A stretch of DNA of 64,000 bases from Vibrio sagamiensis NBRC 104589 (GCF_007990935.1 NZ_BJXJ01000008.1:1-64000), one strand, 5' to 3'; shown: positions 1-8,204, counted from the stretch's first letter. The notes: generated from the letters alone by a model not told the origin. Numbers and translations: made by a program.

Positions 1-449
1 AAGAGTTCATTGAGTAAGGCGGATCTCTCTTGCACCCTCAGTTTCCTCATCACGACGTAACCAGTGCCCTTATTCAATTTCTGCAATCAACACAGACATA
101 CCAATCAAAGATAGGTGTCACTTACACTAGCGACATAGTAAAAAAGCCTAGCAATAACCGTATTTTAACTAAAACTTTAATATGATTGAGTGATTAAAAT
201 AAAAGCATATTTGTCTTTAATTTAGAGTTTATAATGAATTTAAAATACATCAGGTGTGCGCCCAAAACCTCAGCTGCTCCTTTTCTACTTAGTGCAATTA
301 CTCAGCAATGAGTTACGCTGCTGAGTTTGCCATACGTGATCTAATGACGCTATGCATGAACGTATATTAAGTATCTAAGCAGTGCTAGCTAAAAAGGTTT
401 ACAATTTTTGTACTAGCACTAATAAAACTAATACCACTCTGAATTAGAT
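1..449. other. Gene-free left edge
   Basis: I see no convincing gene. One frame is open from base 1 to a stop near 60 and could be the tail of a gene outside the window, but it is too short to identify. An 8-bp inverted repeat (300-307 with 319-326) lies downstream of the LysR gene's stop and could be a weak transcript end. It lacks a T-run on either strand. Confidence 0.4.
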
Positions 450-1349
450 TTAGCTGTTAAAATGCTCGTACTGCTTCATATGTTCAATGAACATCGGAAT
501 CTTATTTGCTATATGTTTTCTCGAAGCATAAAAAGCATATAAAACTAAGTCATCAGGCTGATATTCCATTTCAATCCTTTCTAAAATACCTGAATCTATC
601 TCATCTTGGCACGTTTCTATAGGTAATATTGCAAGTCCTAAACCAGATATCGCACCTACCTTCGCAAGATGCCCACTGTTTACTTTAAAAGAAGATTTTA
701 CCTTCTGAGTCGTAAGATATCCGTCATTTTTTCTAAAAACCCAAGGAGAACCATTAAGTGCGGTTAAACTGCTAATACATGGAATATGCTGTAAATCGGT
801 AATATGAAAAGGTTTAGGATAAAGTTCTAATAACTTAGGTGAGCCGACAACAACACTTGTCCAGCGTTTCATTTCCCTCGCAATCAAATTTGTATCTTCA
901 AGACAGCCACGATGGAATTTCAAAATAATATCGAAACCATCGAATAAATCTTCCTTTGGGCTAAGGCTTGTATCACAGCATAATGAGATAGATGGGTATT
1001 TGTTACAAAAACTCACCAGTGCACTCGCCAAAATGGGTGAATCAGGCATCAATATTCGAAGCTGACCAGTCATAGAATGAGAGTGGTAAGTAACCTCTTC
1101 AAGTGCGTTGTTCAACTTGCTCAGTAATGGTTGAGTAAGTAAATATAAGTGCTCTCCAGCAGTTGTAGGAGCTATTTTTCGAGTCGTTCTATCAAACAGT
1201 CGCGTATTGAGGCGCTCCTCAAGCAAACTGATGTGGCGACTCACATTAGAAGTAGGTAACTGGAGGAATTCGGATGCACGTTTAAAACTCATGTTTTCAT
1301 ATACACAATGAAAACTATTAAGCCATTGTTGATCAATTTTATCTAGCAT
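450..1349 (-). CDS. LysR-family transcriptional regulator
   Basis: A 299-residue protein with the LysR layout. Residues 5-65 form a winged helix-turn-helix (motif FKRASEFLQLPTSNVSRHI, then LLEERLNTRLFDRTTR), followed by a two-lobed substrate-binding domain to the end. Length is normal for the family. I prefer the ATG at 1349 over the TTG one codon earlier because an AGG-type ribosome site sits about 7 bases upstream. It is transcribed away from the accD-like gene at 1469 across a 119-base gap, the usual LysR arrangement for controlling a divergent neighbour. The effector is unknown. It most resembles the CrgA/LrhA-type LysR group by eye, a weak statement. The family call is secure. Confidence 0.9.
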   Translation of the reverse strand: MLDKIDQQWLNSFHCVYENMSFKRASEFLQLPTSNVSRHISLLEERLNTRLFDRTTRKIAPTTAGEHLYLLTQPLLSKLNNALEEVTYHSHSMTGQLRILMPDSPILASALVSFCNKYPSISLCCDTSLSPKEDLFDGFDIILKFHRGCLEDTNLIAREMKRWTSVVVGSPKLLELYPKPFHITDLQHIPCISSLTALNGSPWVFRKNDGYLTTQKVKSSFKVNSGHLAKVGAISGLGLAILPIETCQDEIDSGILERIEMEYQPDDLVLYAFYASRKHIANKIPMFIEHMKQYEHFNS

Positions 1350-1356
1350 CAATATT

Positions 1357-1416
1357 ACCTATTATCCCATTTTTCTGGATTAACTAACCTATTATTCACA
1401 CTTTATTACCATAGGT
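1357..1416. promoter_or_regulatory. Candidate LysR operator between divergent genes
   Basis: The intergenic space holds two direct copies of ACCTATTAT (1357-1365 and 1387-1395, 30 bases apart). An inverted ATAGGT at 1411-1416 forms an ACCTAT/ATAGGT dyad with the second copy. Repeated half-sites of this kind, between a LysR gene and its divergent neighbour, fit a LysR operator. Assignment to this regulator is inference. Confidence 0.45.
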
Positions 1417-1468
1417 AGGTTTATACAATGTGATATAGCATGATTAAACAGATAAAGGTGATTTACTG

Positions 1469-2335
1469 ATGAGTTGGCTTGAAAGACTAATACATAGAAA
1501 AAGTGCAGTTAGTAATCGAAAAGTAGAAATACCAGAAGGGATATGGAAAAAATGTCTTCAGTGTAACCATATTCTTTACTACAAAGCATTAGAAATAAGT
1601 TTAGAAGTATGCCCGAAATGTAATCATCATATGAGAATGAAAGCGCGCAACCGGCTTAATAGCTTCTTAGATACAGATAGAAAGTTTGAAATAGCAAGTC
1701 ATTATGAACCAAGGGATTCATTGGATTTTAAAGACCGAATACGATATACAGAGCGACTCGCATTAGCGCAGAAAGAGACAGGAGAAAAGGATGCATTAGT
1801 GGTAATAAAAGGAGAGCTTATGGGACTTCCTGTTGTGGCTTGTGCATTTGAGTTTTCGTTTATGGCTGGAACAATGGGTTCTGTTGTCGGGGCGCGTTTT
1901 GTTCAAGCTATAAATACCGCTTTAGATAACAATTGCGGGTTAGTTTGTTTTTCTGCATGTGGCGGAGCGAGGATGCAAGAATCTCTCATAGCTCTAATGC
2001 AAATGGCTAAAACTAGTGCTGCTTTGAGTCAATTGTCAAAGGCAGGTTTACCTTACATATCGGTACTAACAGATCAAACTTTTGGTGGCGTATCTGCAAG
2101 TTTAGCTATGCTTGGAGACATTAATATTGGTGAGCCAAAGGCAAGAATTGGTCTAGCTGGTCGCCGCGTTATTGAACAAACAGTGCGTGAGAAATTGCCT
2201 GATAATTTTCAGCAAAGTGAATTCCTTATCGAACATGGTGCATTAGATATGATTGTGGATAGACGTGATTTAAGAAGACGAATTGCAGGGTTGTTATCTA
2301 AGCTAACTAATACACCTTTGATGATGGATGATTAA
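1469..2335 (+). CDS. accD: AccD paralogue: acetyl-CoA carboxylase carboxyltransferase beta subunit
   Basis: This 288-residue protein matches E. coli AccD along nearly its whole length, starting with MSW-ER and an N-terminal zinc ribbon (C29, C32, C48, C51). The carboxyltransferase core follows, including [11 protein letters not shown] and SVVGARFV. With AccA it moves carboxyl from biotin to acetyl-CoA to make malonyl-CoA. Unusually, conserved positions are changed: DPTMGG is DQTFGG here (F205 aligns with E. coli M203), FSASGG is FSACGG, and GFAGPRV is GLAGRRV. It also lacks the usual folC/truA-type neighbours, pairs with a divergent LysR gene, and has a shorter C-terminus. I infer a second, specialised copy, possibly drug-resistant, rather than the housekeeping gene. 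The start has an AAAGG site 9 bases upstream. Confidence 0.88.
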   Translation: MSWLERLIHRKSAVSNRKVEIPEGIWKKCLQCNHILYYKALEISLEVCPKCNHHMRMKARNRLNSFLDTDRKFEIASHYEPRDSLDFKDRIRYTERLALAQKETGEKDALVVIKGELMGLPVVACAFEFSFMAGTMGSVVGARFVQAINTALDNNCGLVCFSACGGARMQESLIALMQMAKTSAALSQLSKAGLPYISVLTDQTFGGVSASLAMLGDINIGEPKARIGLAGRRVIEQTVREKLPDNFQQSEFLIEHGALDMIVDRRDLRRRIAGLLSKLTNTPLMMDD

Positions 2336-2421
2336 CTTTTACTTTTAGCAAATATGTTAATGGGAATCTCTCTTTCTTCATTAGATTCTAACTATATAAG
2401 TGTGATCACTCTAACTTTTTA

Positions 2422-2446
2422 GAGTCAGCAATATCTATGCTGACTC
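2422..2446 (+). terminator. Stem-loop after the accD paralogue
   Basis: A perfect 9-bp stem (GAGTCAGCA 2422-2430 with TGCTGACTC 2438-2446) has a 7-base loop. T-rich sequence follows (ATTTCT) and TTTTT precedes it, so it could act in both directions. It lies 87 bases after the accD-like stop. Confidence 0.5.
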
Positions 2447-2451
2447 ATTTC

Positions 2452-2522
2452 TGCCCCAAAATCACTTAGATCAAATACTCTACACAACTCAAAGGACGTG
2501 TGTTTTCCCTACCAAACCTAAT
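2452..2522 (+). repeat. Dispersed ~70-bp repeat, copy 1
   Basis: This stretch is closely similar to 6006-6075. Both begin TGCCCCAAAATCACTTAGA and end CCCTAC-AAA-CTAAT, with scattered substitutions and about one indel between. No coding frame is shared. It probably marks the edge of a mobile or recombining element. I do not recognise the family. Confidence 0.6.
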
Positions 2523-2917
2523 ATCAATTTCATGGATTATTTACTTACTTTTTTAAGTCTATTGATTTGAAAAATAACGGCGGTTTTGATGAGATAGTAT
2601 TTAGCCAGTTTTTAACGAGATTCTCTTTTATAAAAAAGTTTACTGAAATATACTCTGGCATTTATTTATCAGTCGCTGGTCTACAAAAGTCTATTCTTGG
2701 CTGTGGTGATGGAGCAGTATTCTGTATGTTTTTTTACAATTCCATTAATTAATAATTTAATCGATTGTATAGTGAGACTTTAGAGCTCTGAGAAAGAATG
2801 CTTTAATTTTAAATTGAGATCTAATTAAACTTTGCCAAAATTTTGACAAATAGAAAGTGCACTTTTACAGAAAATAAATAATAATAAAACCTAATTTTTC
2901 TTCGAATAAGAGTTTAT
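2523..2917. other. Intergenic gap
   Basis: I see no supported gene. A 61-codon frame from a TTG at 2567 has no ribosome site and no recognisable sequence. The right part (2760-2917) is AT-rich and should hold the promoter of the broken LuxR-type gene. Confidence 0.4.
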
Positions 2918-3580
2918 ATGGATATCTCTCGAATTTTGATTAACCACTGGGAGGCTGACGAGTAGCCGTGTGGTGTGAAAGATTTGAAATCTCGATTTGT
3001 GTTTGTAAATCGAGCGTATAAAATGATGCAGTGTTTACCTGAAAGTTTTAATATCGAAGGACGGCTTGATGGCGAACTGCCTTGCCCTACCTATGAATTC
3101 GAAAAAGAGTTTCAAGCTCACGATCAGTTGGTAGCCAAAACATTAAAAACAAAATCATCAATTTAAATTCATCCGTTTTGGAAAGAGAAAAAACTGGAAG
3201 CGTGGATTTTTCATAAAAGACCATTCTATGTAGGTAAGGAGTGCGTCGGGGTGTATTTTTGGGCAGAACCTGCGAAATACGTCGATAGTCTTGTGATCCA
3301 AAAAGAAAAGGAATCTTCATCTATTGCACTTTCACCACCTAGTGACATTTTTACTGAAATGGAATGGGAAGTTTTGTATCTTTTAATGCAATTTCACAGT
3401 ACAAAAGAAATAAGTATTCGTATGGGTGTGACGGTTTTATCAGTCAGAAAAACAATAGAAAGAATGATGTATAAATCATGTACAAATACAAGAAAGTCGT
3501 TAATCGATTATTGTATAGCTTGCAATATTTCTACATACATTCCTTCTAAATATATCATTAGACATCAGTTAGTTGGTTAA
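2918..3580 (+). pseudogene. PAS-LuxR regulator interrupted by two in-frame stop codons
   Basis: One continuous frame from ATG 2918 encodes a PAS-like segment (KSRFVFVNRAYK, then LPCPTYEFEKEF) and a C-terminal LuxR-type helix-turn-helix (FTEMEWEVLYLLMQFHSTKE with VLSVRKTIERMM). It would be 220 residues, a normal size for Vibrio PAS-LuxR regulators. It is broken by TAG at 2963-2965 and TAA at 3164-3166, with no frameshift. Internal starts (for example GTG 3251) could still make a DNA-binding fragment of about 109 residues. It converges on the aldolase gene, and the two stop codons share a TTAA at 3577-3580. Either it is a young pseudogene or it needs stop-codon readthrough; pseudogene is the simpler reading. 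Confidence 0.75.
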
Positions 3581-4683
3581 TCAGAGCGCCCTCTGCCTTC
3601 AATGCAAATTTTATTAATAACTTTATTTTCTCTAACACAGTATGCGAAATCAAAATTGTTTAATGTTGTATCGCAGTGACTCGGAACTAACACAATTCGA
3701 TCACCAATGTTTAAATTGTGCTCTTTGTTCTTTGCGTGAATGATGCCGTGCTCGTCTCCGCCTGTTTGATAAATTAGATTTGTGTTGTCGAGCACAGTTG
3801 CCATCCCTGAGTCAATAGATAAGGATTTCATTCCAGCATCAATGATTGCGCGCTCTCGCGTGGGAGTGCTGATCACCGTTGCGATGACACTTAACGCGCT
3901 TTTGAATTCATTGTTTGAATCTTGATTGGTTTCATCTCCAATAGATAGGTATGATGAATCCATAAAAACATATGAGCCCGCTTGTATTTCAGTATATTCC
4001 AAACCTGAATAAGCCTGATAAGTACCAGTACCGCCACCACTTATAATCTCAGGTTTAAAACCGTTTGGAATTAACTTTTCTTTTAGATAATTAAATAAAG
4101 GTAGAACGGCTTCTCTTGCTTGGTTGTTTCTACTCTCAAACCCTTTGATGTGCTGTAAATGGCCGCTGTAAGCTTGCAAACCGACATAACTAACGTTATC
4201 TAGTGAATTAATTAACTTAATAAGATCGAGTAGTTCCTCGCCAACTTCAACTCCACAGCGATTTTGTCCGCTTTCTACTTCAATTAATAACTGAACGCAG
4301 ACATTTTCTTGTTCAGCTTCTTTGTTTATTTCTATCGCATGAGCTTTATTATCGATAACTTGGATAAACCGAGCATTGGGATTTTTTTTATAAAGTGAAA
4401 TTAGCCGTTTTGTTTTTACTTCCCCAGCAATCGGAGTAGTAATCAAAATATCATCGATTCCAGCGTCGGCCATGACTTCAGCTTCTCCCAACTTTGCAAC
4501 ACAGATCCCTTTTGCACCGGCTAGAATTTGAGCTTTGGCTATATCGGGGTTCTTATGTGCCTTGGTATGAGGTCTTAAATTTAAACCAAGATTATGCGTT
4601 TTTTTCATCATTGTCTTGATGTTAAAATCCATATTATCCATGTCAATAATTAAGCATGGTGTATCTATCTGATTATAAATCAT
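3577..4683 (-). CDS. D-threonine aldolase / DSD1-family PLP enzyme
   Basis: This 368-residue protein has an alanine-racemase-like PLP barrel: TPCLIIDMDNMDFNIK, then RPHTKAHKNPDIA, where the second Lys region is the expected Schiff-base site. The C-terminal domain ends with the metal-binding motif VPSHCDTT, typical of D-threonine aldolase, D-serine dehydratase (DSD1) and 3-hydroxy-D-aspartate aldolase. The reaction would be PLP- and divalent-metal-dependent cleavage of a beta-hydroxy-D-amino acid, or its dehydration; the exact substrate cannot be read from sequence. The start ATG has AGGA about 8 bases upstream. The convergent, broken LuxR-type gene may once have regulated it, which is inference. 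A 19-bp palindrome lies 45-91 bases upstream of the start. Confidence 0.85.
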   Translation of the reverse strand: MIYNQIDTPCLIIDMDNMDFNIKTMMKKTHNLGLNLRPHTKAHKNPDIAKAQILAGAKGICVAKLGEAEVMADAGIDDILITTPIAGEVKTKRLISLYKKNPNARFIQVIDNKAHAIEINKEAEQENVCVQLLIEVESGQNRCGVEVGEELLDLIKLINSLDNVSYVGLQAYSGHLQHIKGFESRNNQAREAVLPLFNYLKEKLIPNGFKPEIISGGGTGTYQAYSGLEYTEIQAGSYVFMDSSYLSIGDETNQDSNNEFKSALSVIATVISTPTRERAIIDAGMKSLSIDSGMATVLDNTNLIYQTGGDEHGIIHAKNKEHNLNIGDRIVLVPSHCDTTLNNFDFAYCVRENKVINKICIEGRGRSD

Positions 4684-4727
4684 TTAAATCGTCCTGTTTG
4701 CTAATTTAAAACCTTATATAATATATT

Positions 4728-4774
4728 TTTTTAAGTTTGTATAGGGTCATTCTGTCCCTATACAAACTTAAAAA
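4728..4774. promoter_or_regulatory. Perfect 19-bp inverted repeat upstream of the aldolase gene
   Basis: Arms 4728-4746 and 4756-4774 are exact reverse complements around a 9-base loop, giving a T-run, a stem and an A-run. Symmetry and flanking tracts fit a bidirectional terminator or attenuator in the aldolase leader. An operator is the alternative. Sequence alone does not decide between them. Confidence 0.5.
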
Positions 4775-4877
4775 GATATCGATAATCAATGTCTTGTTAT
4801 CTTATTTTTAAGACTCACTGTTTTATGAATAAAATACATATATATAGAGCCTTTATAAAATATAGCTAATTAAGATT

Positions 4878-4910
4878 TCCCCATGTTCCTTGTCCATGGG
4901 GATTTTTTTT
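4878..4910 (+). terminator. Strong rho-independent terminator with no upstream gene
   Basis: An 8-bp stem (TCCCCATG 4878-4885 with CATGGGGA 4895-4902) is followed by eight T residues. No plus-strand protein gene precedes it. The terminated transcript may therefore be a small RNA starting somewhere after 4780, or the terminator is left over from a lost gene. Confidence 0.75.
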
Positions 4911-6435
4911 CTTCTGTTATTATGTGTGATTTAATTTCGATAGAAGCTGCCTTAGTTAGCGATCTCTGTGCTGATACTTGAAAGTCAATGAGTCGATATA
5001 AAGACGCTTACCTTTCTTTTAGCTTTTTTATAATGACTTAAAAGAGCTTGTTGCAAAAACTGGAGATGTGTCTGAGAGGCCTATCTGAACACCTTTCATT
5101 CATTTATGCCACGTGCCATATTTCAAAGTTACTTTTACATGCAAATGGCAGGTATTTATGGGCCAAATTAGACCGACCAATTTGAGTTGCTTTCCGTTTT
5201 AGAGAGCTCTCACAAGCCAATGATGGCTAGGACGTAAAACGCATGGCTGCGCTTCTTTGTCGCTGGTTATAGTCATGCATTTAAGCGCCATATTGGGACG
5301 TTAGGGAAACTATGAGTAATTATCAGGTATTATTTGAATTTGAACGCTCCTGGTTTGTTAGTGATTTGGTCACTAGTAGAATCAGTGCTAAAGGTGACTT
5401 AAAATTATGGTTTCAAGTTGAGTTGCAAACATAACTTAACCTGCGAAACAGGGCTCCTCACTAAGCGATTTTTCCATACCTATAGTTATCCGCATTTTCC
5501 TAATTTAAGTGATTACTCTAAGCAGCTTCTGTCCAAGTTTTATCGGAACATGTTTAGAGCCGGGAATCTGCTTTATTTCACGAACCTCTTCGTTCGTGTC
5601 TTCCTCAATCTGTGGCTTAACCAAGCTAACATAAAATACAAACAGAGTATTTTCCGTAGTCTTGGTCACGTGTCACAATCGGGGCTAGGGCTTCGCTCTG
5701 CCTGCCTAGTGTTTTCCGCTCTATGGCTCTGCTGAGAAGTGGGGCTAAACACCCTTCTAAAAGACATTCTATGTATTCCCTCTAGCTTACTGCTGAACGC
5801 AGTCACCCCCTTGAATATTTGAATACTCTAATGATCTAAATCAAGCCCAGAGATATGCGCTTTGTAGTACATTCCATGCCGCAAGAATTTAGTAGTGATG
5901 GTGTGTTACGTGGCTGATAAGTAAAGGGCGGTAGCATTTTGAATTTAAGGTATAGGTTAACGTTTGGGTAAGCAGGAGTTTACAAGTCTCTTTAGAGCTA
6001 ATTTTTGCCCCAAAATCACTTAGACTAAATGCTCTACAACATCTAGGGGCGTGCGTTTGCCCTACTAAATCTAATCAAACGAAAGAAGATAAGATCATGC
6101 TCAGTTGGAGTGCAATCAGGGTGAAAATCGTATTTCTCGGAATCCGCCGGAGTTATACGGAAACTTTCGGCAATTTCTGAAGCTCATACCTTAGACATTA
6201 GGCTGTACGGGCTTTCGATTGAACGTGAATATAATTAGCGTTACTATTGATTGCATATAATTACGGAAAAAATCCGTCTAATAAGCGTTAGCTTTCTATC
6301 CCACTGTACCGACTCAAGGTTTACAGTCATACACAACTTCTTTTATATGACGTTGTGATATGTATAATTAACCACATTAAAATCAATGAATATTTGCGAG
6401 CTAAATTTATGTACCAAGAAAGGTATTGGCGCGAA
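4911..6435. other. Scarred gene-poor tract
   Basis: I recognise no gene in about 1.5 kb. A 40-codon frame (5312-5434, MSNYQVLFEFERSW...) follows a GTTAGG-like core that could be the end of a decayed integron cassette. A 105-codon frame at 5418-5735 has no good ribosome site. Short cassette-like phrases around 5230-5310 suggest old integron debris. This reading is weak. Confidence 0.3.
6006..6075 (+). repeat. Dispersed ~70-bp repeat, copy 2
   Basis: This is the partner of 2452-2522, in the same orientation and with the same sharp left boundary (TGCCCCAAAATCACTTAGA). The two copies bracket 3.5 kb containing the broken regulator, the aldolase gene and the orphan terminator. The right boundary is near 6075. 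Confidence 0.6.
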
Positions 6436-6906
6436 ATGGATCAACTCAAGGTGCATGTACTTTATCTGGAACTGTATCTAGAGAAAACTATTAATATAGA
6501 TCGGGCAATTAATATGTTTCTGGCCATTGCTTCGAGCGGCAGTATTGCAGGTTGGGTAATTTGGCAGCACCTTTCTTTTGTATGGGGGGCAATCATTGCG
6601 GTTTCACAAGCTGTAAATGCGATTAAGCCTTATTTGCCTTATGCTAAAAGGCTTAGAGCCGTCCATTCTGCGTCCAACGAACTCGAAAGTGTATTTATCG
6701 CTATGGAAAGCCAGTGGTTTAAAGTTGCTGAAGGGCAACTCACTTCCGAGCAAGTTCATAGTTTACAAATGAAGTATAAAGAAAAAATTCGTCAGATTTC
6801 ACAGAAGCATCTGGGTTCTTCAACTTTACCCGAAAACGAAAAATTACTGGGAAAGGCGATGTCATCAGCAAAAATTTATTTTGATAATTTTTATCCATCT
6901 TACTAG
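6436..6906 (+). CDS. Integron-cassette membrane protein of unknown function
   Basis: About 156 residues. Two hydrophobic segments near the N-terminus (INMFLAIASSGSIAGWVIW and FVWGAIIAVSQAVNAI) are followed by a charged, helical cytoplasmic-type tail. I chose the ATG at 6436 (AAAGG about 13 bases upstream). The frame is open upstream to a GTG at 6355 and an ATG at 6409, so the start is uncertain. It is followed after 9 bases by a 48-codon gene and then an attC site, so the two genes form one cassette. Paired two-TM-helix plus small polar protein cassettes are sometimes phage-defence or toxin-antitoxin units. That is only a suggestion here. Confidence 0.65.
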   Translation: MDQLKVHVLYLELYLEKTINIDRAINMFLAIASSGSIAGWVIWQHLSFVWGAIIAVSQAVNAIKPYLPYAKRLRAVHSASNELESVFIAMESQWFKVAEGQLTSEQVHSLQMKYKEKIRQISQKHLGSSTLPENEKLLGKAMSSAKIYFDNFYPSY

Positions 6907-6915
6907 GAGGTTCGC

Positions 6916-7062
6916 ATGTCGAACAATCAAAACTCAAGTCAACAAGAGCGTAGAATAGCTGTTAATGATAAAGGCCTACCGCCAGCATCTTCTGGCTCAA
7001 GAATGCCTCAAGTTAAGCCTGTAGCTCAGCAACAAACACAGTCTCCCGCTAAAAAAAGCTAA
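6916..7062 (+). CDS. 48-residue polar protein, second gene of the cassette
   Basis: A small gene with a strong ribosome site (TAGGAGG, 6 bases before the ATG). It encodes a low-complexity, hydrophilic peptide rich in Gln, Ser and Pro, starting MSNNQNSSQQERR and ending SPAKKS. There is no signal peptide or membrane segment, and it is probably disordered. Its stop codon TAA is also the first bases of the attC site, as is common for cassette genes. It starts 9 bases after the membrane-protein gene ends, so co-translation is likely. Function is unknown; an antitoxin or regulator for its partner is one possibility. Confidence 0.65.
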   Translation: MSNNQNSSQQERRIAVNDKGLPPASSGSRMPQVKPVAQQQTQSPAKKS

Positions 7063-7180
7063 CAACGCTTTAAGATGGATTCGCAACGCGTGGCATTTTT
7101 ACCATGCGTTGCGTTTAGTGATTAAGGTGGTGTGCGGAAACACCGTATTGCGTTGCTCACCACTTAATCGGGCGTTATAA
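7060..7180 (+). repeat. VCR-like integron attC site
   Basis: About 121 bp from TAACAACGC to the core GGGCGTTATAA. It contains nested dyads (CGCAACGCGTGG with CATGCGTTGCG; GTGGTG with CACCAC) and a Vibrio-type right half ending ACTTAATCGGGCGTTA. Length and architecture match Vibrio cholerae-repeat-type attC sites. The expected recombination point is in GTTATAA at 7174-7180. It separates the cassette at 6436-7062 from the gene at 7195. Confidence 0.85.
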
Positions 7181-7194
7181 ATCACGGAGGTTTT

Positions 7195-7680
7195 GTGGAA
7201 TTTATTGAAGAATTAGAAAAGCACCAAAAGCGCCGAGGTTATAACTTTGGCAGCATAGAAAATTTTGAAGCATGGTGCGATGAAGTGCAGCCACTATTAC
7301 ACTTCAGCCAAAAGCACGAACGTGTATTTGAACAAGCTAAATCGGCTGCTTTAGTTACGTACAGGATAGGAAGCAAGCAAGACGCTGTTAACAACATGAA
7401 TGAAGCGATAGGTATAGTTAATCAAGCTATTGTTTTTGGTAAAACAATAAAAACAGCGAGCGAACTTGAAGCAGGTGTACAGCAAGAGAGCAGTGGTGTT
7501 GCTTATCCCGAGAAGGTAACTTTATTATGGTTGGTTAAACATGTGGAAGTGAAACACTGGCTAGGTGCAGCTGTTTTTATTATTGCGGTATTCACTGCTG
7601 GTATCAAAGTGGGAAATTCTGCTTTCTATCAAGATTACTTTCAAGCGCCATCAGCTATAGTCGAAACCAAAACGAATTGA
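7195..7680 (+). CDS. Cassette-borne tail-anchored hypothetical protein
   Basis: 161 residues with a GTG start; GGAGG ends 4 bases before it and there is no better ATG nearby. Residues 1-110 are soluble, charged and helical. One hydrophobic segment follows near residues 120-140 (WLGAAVFIIAVFTAGIKVG), then a short polar tail, so a single-pass or tail-anchored membrane protein is expected. It sits 14 bases after an attC core and is followed by a short attC-like hairpin, so it is a whole integron cassette. I recognise no family. Confidence 0.7.
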   Translation: MEFIEELEKHQKRRGYNFGSIENFEAWCDEVQPLLHFSQKHERVFEQAKSAALVTYRIGSKQDAVNNMNEAIGIVNQAIVFGKTIKTASELEAGVQQESSGVAYPEKVTLLWLVKHVEVKHWLGAAVFIIAVFTAGIKVGNSAFYQDYFQAPSAIVETKTN

Positions 7681-7684
7681 TTTA

Positions 7685-7727
7685 TAACAAATAAGGATTA
7701 AGCGTTGCGCAGCCAACGTTAAATCCC
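7685..7727 (+). repeat. Compact attC-like hairpin
   Basis: Just after the cassette gene, TAACAA... and ...AACGTTAAAT frame a hairpin: GGATTAAGCGTTG pairs with CCAACGTTAAATCC around CGCAG. The core GTTAAAT (7718-7724) fits GTTRRRY. At about 40 bp it is shorter than normal attC sites, so it is either an internally deleted attC or a coincidental dyad. Confidence 0.5.
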
Positions 7728-7890
7728 TAGTATTGAACAAGCCCGAAGCCTCTATATAAGTAAATTGTGCGATCTGCTCCAGAAGGATGGCGGCCTTGAT
7801 GCTTTTCTCAAGGTAAGAGCGGTCTTTGAAATGCAGAGGCTTCAACACGTAATCCGGTGCGTCCTGCACGTCAGTTTTGCTATTTGCCAT
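7728..7890 (-). pseudogene. 5' fragment of a gene cut at the cassette boundary
   Basis: From ATG 7890 (ACAGG upstream) a frame encodes about 53 plausible residues (MANSKTDVQDAPDYVLKPLH..., then LEKSIKAAILLEQIAQFTYI). It then runs into the attC-like hairpin, where the protein turns to nonsense and stops at 7651. The helical tail slightly resembles class II aldolase/epimerase C-termini, but I cannot identify it. I read it as a gene truncated by cassette insertion or recombination. Confidence 0.45.
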
Positions 7891-8160
7891 ACCTGTAATT
7901 ATTCATGATTCGCTAATGTAATATTTTTCTAAACTCACAAATGTCCAATTATGATTTATAGCAACCAATGACACTCTGTGATCACCAAGCGACTTTGCAT
8001 TACGTTAACTACTGAGGGAATGTGTTTTTATTGATTTGATAAAAAAGGCTTTCCTGAAGGTGAACTAGGCCAGCTACTCCAATTATACTTAGCGCTAAAA
8101 ATTGAAGGCTAGATTCTGTGGTAAACCCTTTAAAAATCAGCCAATAGACGGCCTGTATTA

Positions 8161-8204
8161 AGTCTAGTTAACCGATGATTATTATCTTATCGGTTAACTA
8201 GACT
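8161..8204. repeat. Perfect 16-bp inverted repeat
   Basis: Arms AGTCTAGTTAACCGAT (8161-8176) and ATCGGTTAACTAGACT (8189-8204) are exact complements around a 12-base loop. Symmetry continues imperfectly outward to ACGGCC/GGCCGT (about 8148-8222). It is downstream of the 8238-8486 gene. There is no adjacent T-run on that strand, so a recombination or mobile-element remnant is as likely as a terminator. Confidence 0.6.

Noticed and set aside
2567..2752. 61-codon plus frame
   Set aside because: TTG start, no ribosome site, no recognisable sequence.
5220..5312. Second VCR-type attC
   Set aside because: It ends with a GACGTTAG-like core but I cannot find a complementary left half.
5418..5735. 105-codon plus frame
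   Set aside because: No ribosome site, irregular composition; more like cassette debris than a gene.
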